From assembly GCA_012295275.1 (NCBI GenBank), contig CM022665.1, forward strand, positions 21,683,502 to 21,747,501: 64,000 nucleotides of DNA, read 5' to 3'. The notes below the pieces were generated by a model. The model searched no databases. It was not told where the DNA came from and was given only the letters and a program-made list of their open reading frames with translations. The stretch is from Chrysomallon squamiferum (Eukaryota > Mollusca > Gastropoda > Neomphalida > Peltospiridae). The translations under genes and the position numbers were made by a program. This document shows, piece by piece, positions 59,899 through 64,000 of this stretch (position 1 is its first letter; every line of letters begins with the position of its first letter).

Positions 59899-60135
59899 AT
59901 AAACGCTGCTGGAAAACGGGTCTTGGATCTTCTGGAAAATCAATGGATGACCAAAGAAACACACGTGCTGTCAGAAACAGGAAATAACTTTACCGTAAAT
60001 GGTTTCCATGGTGATTACGAAATTCGCATCACCTACAAAGGGAAAGAACTGATGGAGAATACGAGGGAGAGGTTTACGTTAGGGAAATCCCCAACCACTG
60101 TCTATTTGGCTGTGCTCAGTCCGGACGATCACTGA

Positions 60136-61525
60136 TTTAATAGAGTTAACGTGCAGTTTTAAAAAAAAAAAAATAATAATAATAACATATTATTTCTTTA
60201 ATGTTCCATTTGATTTCGTCGTGAAGGAATAAGATTGCGGCCTTCTGGTGTTTTTTAAATATATTTATTATTATTTAATTTTTTTTTTTTTTTTTTTTTT
60301 TTTTTGAACATAAAATTTAAATTAATCAGTTAATTAAATAAGTTAAATCAAATTTAAAAAATAAATAAATAAAACAGTGTAAAATGCATGGCTTATAAGT
60401 ATTTTAAGTAAAATATATATGTGTATATATATACATATTTACATTAGATTACCTTGAGCAGATCTGAGCAGATTTAAAATGTCTAAACTGTAATAAAACT
60501 TACAATTTAAAAATAATTTAAATTTATTTGTAAAGTCATCAATAGACATATATCTAGCACAGATAAAATATAAAATTACACACCGTAGGTGACAAACTCA
60601 GATTTGATAATACATTACTGGTGACAAAATCGTCCGTAACAATTGTCTGTCACTCCACTATGAGATGCTGCTCTTAGGTACATCGCTTTTTCCAGCCATT
60701 TTTGTTATTTTAACATTGATAGTATGATAAAGTTTGGGGGCACAGATTAAAATATTTAGTTATCATTCTTCGTACTTTGTCCACACCCGAATATTTAAAC
60801 AGTTCCATCTGGTTGCTTCTTTAAAAAGTAGAATTATCTGTCTTTGTACAAAGCTGGAAAGTGTGAATGTGTGTGCATATGTGTATGGATGTGGGTTTGT
60901 GTGTGTAGGGGGTGTATGTGGATGTATGTATGTGTATGGCTGTGACAGACTACACAGGGAATTAATATCATTATAGAATTGTTTCTTGTGCTGCGGTTCC
61001 TAGATAACTATTTGTCGTTAGCAATAAAACTAAAATATATTTTAAAAATATCAACTGTATTGAGTTTCAGTGTAGATTATCTCCCTTTGAAGTTGACAGT
61101 TCTACCCCCATGAGAAGTTTACGTCTCTGTAATGTATGTTTACAATAAACAACTGTGTATAGCTGTCTCTTTAATGTATGTTTACAATAAACCACTGTGT
61201 TTAGCTGTCCCTGTAATGTATGTTTACCATGTCTTCTGTTTCTGTGTATTAAGCTACTGTGTTTAGCTGACTGTGTAAACAAGTGGACTGTAAGCTGTGT
61301 GTGTATAGAGTTACAATATCTAAAAGTTATGGCCTTGGTTATATCGTCATGATGTTAAATAATAATAATAAGAATAATAATAATCATAATAATCATAATC
61401 ATAATAATAATAATAATAGAATCAATAATTAGAATCTCTGGGAATTTTGTGTTTATTTGTACTTTCCAAGCATCCAAGATATGACGAGAGGAACATGAAA
61501 TGCTTACAACCACAGAATACAGACT
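60136..61525. other. intergenic DNA, 3' sides of two genes
   Basis: 3' flank of the GH10 remnant and 3' UTR of the minus-strand gene at 61526. It holds T- and A-runs (60160-60310), TG microsatellites (60865-60945), a ~50-bp tandem repeat (see 61115-61262) and AAT/ATAATC repeats (61358-61420). No gene is seen. Confidence 0.6.
61115..61262. repeat. ~50-bp tandem repeat carrying AATAAA hexamers
   Basis: Three units of TGTAATGTATGTTTACAATA followed by AAC(A/C)ACTGTGT and TAGCTGTC. The AATAAA reads on the plus strand, while the nearest gene is on the minus strand, so it may be unrelated to its poly(A) site. Confidence 0.8.
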
Positions 61526-62998
61526 CTACGTTGTGTTCGTTGATGACGACGCAGCCTTAGAGCTAGCTGGGGTTTGTCGAACATTCACTGATGAGACTGA
61601 AGGAATATTATCCGGCAGCGATACCAAGTCCTCCTCAGACAGCTGCGGCTGTAGAACAACTGACTTGTCTGACGTGCAGTCTTCGCTTGTCACAATAATC
61701 GTTGGATAGTTACACTTTACTCTGAGTGATTCGGTCTGGAGGGGCTGTTTCTCCGACTCGTCGGCAATTGTGTGAAGAGGGATCCCAATAGACTGTATCC
61801 CCAGCAGGTTCGCCGGAGCGCTGACGTCGGAGAGGCTCTGATCCATAGCGACACGATCAGACGTCGACGACGACTTGTGCGTCAGTGAGAATCGTCTAAA
61901 AATAAGGTTTTTTCTGTTGAATATGCTGTTTCTGCGACTTGGTACCGACAACCGAGAACCAAACGACGTTTCTGGACGATTACCGAGCCCGTCCGTGGCA
62001 ACGCTATCACTACGTCTTGAGTATTTTTCCAGACTGAAGGCTATCCTAGCAAACAGACTCGGTCTCCTGGCCATAACCCTTTGCATAGGTGACTCATAAA
62101 AAGCTGCGTTTATAGGCGGCGGTTTATCTGGTATTTTAGTTCTGGAAAGAAAAACAAAAACAAAGAAGAGGTGTATAAAAATGTTAATAATAATATACTC
62201 TTCAAACAAAGTAAGGCAACTAAAATAATAATTTACAGCTTACAAAACAGTAAGGTATTGGGCAAGCAATGTAACCGTAGTTCACTATTAAAGTTGATTT
62301 TATCATCACTAAAGATACTGAAGGACAAATGGAGGCGGGGGACGTCAGGAGTGAAATTTGGAAGATGACGCTGTTTGTTTTTTTTTTTTTTTGTATAATG
62401 GGTGATAGCGCCGCGATGTGTTAAATATTCATTCAATAGCTGTTTCAGGGAGTATGTTGTACCCACTACTGTGTGTATATATGCTTGCCTGTATACATAT
62501 ATGTACATGCATATGTATGTATTTTAGGATTTTGAATATTCTCTGTCTTGCGTACGTCTCATTAGACTCTGCATTCTGGAACGCATTGGCACAGGAGGAC
62601 AAAGTCCAATTATGACCTCATGAAACCCGTCAGATGCCGCTGACGAGACTCGAACGTATGACACCAATTCGCCCGCACTCCAAAGGCGGACGACATTACC
62701 GTTCGGCCATAGAGACAACCTTGAAACAAAAGCTGCTCAACATAGCCGAGGGTAATCATCGCTTCACACGAAGCATTCCATTCTTTGTTTTTCGTCATTT
62801 TATTTGTAGGAAACCTGGCACTAGCAAGAATGTATTTTAGGATTTTAAATATTCTCTGTCTTATGTCTAATAAATAAATAAATAAATAAATAAATACTTA
62901 CTTCATGCGTATTATAACGATACATCCAATTAGAACAATAAACGACAAAATACCAATGGCCACCTTAAGAATAATATCTATTTTACTGGAGTCTGTAG
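61526..62998 (-). CDS. single-pass membrane protein, 3' part only (two exons in window)
   Basis: Two exons are clear in transcript order: 62998-62902 and 62141-61526 (TAG). The first is 97 nt with a phase-1 start and phase-2 end. It encodes a short juxtamembrane piece and one membrane span (VAIGILSFIVLIGCIVIIRM). The second encodes a cytoplasmic tail of about 204 residues. The tail is rich in Ser and Arg, with several RRxS-type sites (RRPS, RRNS, RRFS) open to basophilic kinases, a Pro-rich start (IPDKPPP) and an acidic, Ser-rich end. No known signalling domain is visible. The extracellular part would lie beyond 64000. The exon length and phases match the membrane exon of the Ig/TSP1 receptor (35405-35309), so a related receptor is possible but unproven. 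Confidence 0.75.
62518..62730 (-). mobile_element. tRNA-derived SINE, best-preserved copy
   Basis: Read on the minus strand it has an A box (TGGCCGAACGGTAATG), then GTCCGCCTTTGGAGTGCGGG, a B box (CGTTCGAGTCTC), a body beginning CAGCGGCATCTGACGGG, and a tail AAGACAGAGAATATTC, AAAATCCTAAAATACATAC. This is the layout of a tRNA-derived SINE with an ATAC-type end and not of a working tRNA gene: the tRNA-like part runs into extra body, and the flanks do not pair as an acceptor stem. It lies in the intron between the two exons of the minus-strand membrane-protein gene. Confidence 0.85.
62828..62893 (-). mobile_element. SINE 3'-tail fragment
   Basis: A second copy of the tail (minus strand: AAGACAGAGAATATTTAAAA, then TCCTAAAATACATTC), about 100 bp from the fuller SINE copy and bordered by an (AATA)n run at 62871-62893, next to the membrane exon of the minus-strand gene. 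Confidence 0.65.
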
Positions 62999-63006
62999 CT
63001 AAATTT

Positions 63007-63046
<40 letters not shown>

Positions 63047-63189
63047 TAAAAAATGGTTAATGCAATCAAGAAAAACATTATTTCAACGATACCAACAAGG
63101 CACCGATATTTATGAGTGTATGTTCGAGTGAAAGTGATGTAGGTGTGTTTATAATAATGTACGTTTCTGGGTGAATTTCATGATTTTTA

Positions 63190-64000
63190 AATATGCATAC
63201 ATATCCATCTAAATGTTTATATATCTAGGTCTACGTGTGTCTACATATGTCTACATGTATATCTACCGACATGTCTTACATATACATCTTCTGCGTGTGT
63301 CTACATATACACTATCTACGCGTCCTTGATTTACATCTATCTACGCGTGTTACATGTACATCTACCTATTTGTTACACGTACATATATCTACTTGTTACA
63401 TGTACATCTATATGTGTGTTATATCCACATATATCTACGTGTGTTGCATGTACATATATCCACGTGTGTTAAACGTACATCTGTACATGTAACATGTTAT
63501 ATGTACATCTATCTGTATGTTACATGTACATCTATCTAAGGTTACATATACATCTATCTACATGTGTTATATTTACATCTACTTACGTTTGTCTACATAT
63601 ACATCTATCTACATATGTTAAGGTACGTCTATCTAAGTGTTACATATATATCTATCTACGAGTCTACTTATCCATCTAATTGTGTTACATGTACATCTAT
63701 CTACGTGTGTTACATGTATATATATCTACGTGTTACATGTACATCTATCTACGTGTGTTACAAGTAAATCTAAATGTTACATGAACATATATCTACTCGT
63801 TTTACATGTACATCTATCTACTTGAGTTACATGTACATCTATCTACTCGTGTTACATGTACATCAATCTACTCGTGTTACATGTATATCTATCTACTCGT
63901 GTTACATGTACATGTATCTACTCGTGTTACATAAACATCTATCTACGTGTTACATTTACATCTATCTAAGTGTGTTACATGTACATATATCTACGTGTGT
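63190..64000. repeat. ~25-bp minisatellite running off the window end
   Basis: Imperfect units of GTTACATGTACATCTATCTA followed by CGTGT or CTCGT, more regular towards the right end and still continuing at 64000. It lies in an upstream intron of the minus-strand membrane-protein gene. Frames read as Tyr-Met-Tyr-Ile runs and are not genes. Confidence 0.95.

Larger units (their letters stand above)
44457..60135 (+). pseudogene. secreted GH10 endo-1,4-beta-xylanase gene, broken remnant
   Basis: Recognisable pieces are: 44457-44633 (signal peptide MILSLLLFIGFVVCALT and a CBM4/9-type start with NPNMESLNGW and HSGSHAVKI); 56826-56924 (NGWVLLKGDFTVPEG, later part of the same CBM); 57993-58199 (HWDVNNENLHG with the acid/base Glu, then KLFLNDY, then GIGVQGQFNGDTIPDP); 59191-59409 (nucleophile Glu in LIFEF, ADLFD, GHPAVEGIILWGFW); 59899-60135 (KRVLDLLENQWMTKETH, GFHGDYEI, stop). 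GH10 enzymes cleave xylan and are known as digestive enzymes in molluscs. The phases of the first three pieces do not match. The CBM middle and the first half of the catalytic barrel are not found. The third piece has a disturbed frame near 58033-58046 and lacks some 25 residues near 58132-58140. The last two exons join cleanly. I infer a decayed gene; a very fragmented or misassembled one is the alternative. Confidence 0.75.

Noticed and set aside
61875-62099. 74-residue plus-strand frame
   Set aside because: It is antisense to the tail exon of the minus-strand membrane protein, which has a good acceptor and matching phase.

Overview
This is eukaryotic, AT-rich genomic DNA with split genes, GT-AG introns, dense microsatellites and minisatellites, a tRNA-derived SINE, a LINE fragment and DNA transposons. 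A lophotrochozoan, most likely a mollusc and perhaps a gastropod, fits best. The reasons are a GH10 xylanase-type gene with a carbohydrate-binding start, single-exon AID/APOBEC-like deaminases, and very abundant (ATAC)n tracts. This assignment is inference. No bacterial-type operons or CRISPR arrays are present.

Layout. (1) 1-3.5 kb holds simple repeats and one SINE. (2) 3.5-12.8 kb is a patchwork of local duplications. It carries one intact AID/APOBEC-like cytidine deaminase (3940-4680, minus), a second copy broken by a 1-base deletion (9780-10480, minus) and a scrap of a third (about 6759-6800). (3) 13487-14473 (plus) is a 328-residue protein of unknown function behind a probable non-coding first exon. 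(4) 17.7-19.3 kb holds a decayed MULE-type transposase and a small hAT-like element with a recognisable 8-bp target-site duplication. (5) 19451-30163 (plus) is a complete nine-exon gene for a DUF4140/DUF4139 (MuiA/F37C4.5-like) protein of 572 residues. A 3.0-kb transposon with very long inverted ends sits in its fifth intron. (6) 32551-43007 (minus) is a complete eleven-exon gene for a 738-residue surface receptor: signal peptide, one Ig-like domain, seven thrombospondin type 1 modules, one membrane span and a tyrosine-bearing tail. (7) 44457-60135 (plus) is what remains of a secreted GH10 xylanase gene. Its first intron holds a 10.5-kb nested satellite of eleven ~1-kb units, and the remaining exons do not join into one reading frame. 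(8) 61526-62998 (minus) is the 3' end of another membrane protein. Its membrane-span exon has the same length and phases as that of the receptor in (6), so the two may be related.

The DUF4139 gene and the Ig/TSP1 gene converge, while the Ig/TSP1 gene and the xylanase remnant are head to head. No functional operon is implied. The two themes worth following are a lineage-specific deaminase cluster with birth and death of copies, and a new-looking Ig/TSP1 receptor with a possible neighbouring relative. Both types of protein are plausible in immunity or self/non-self recognition, but that is inference.
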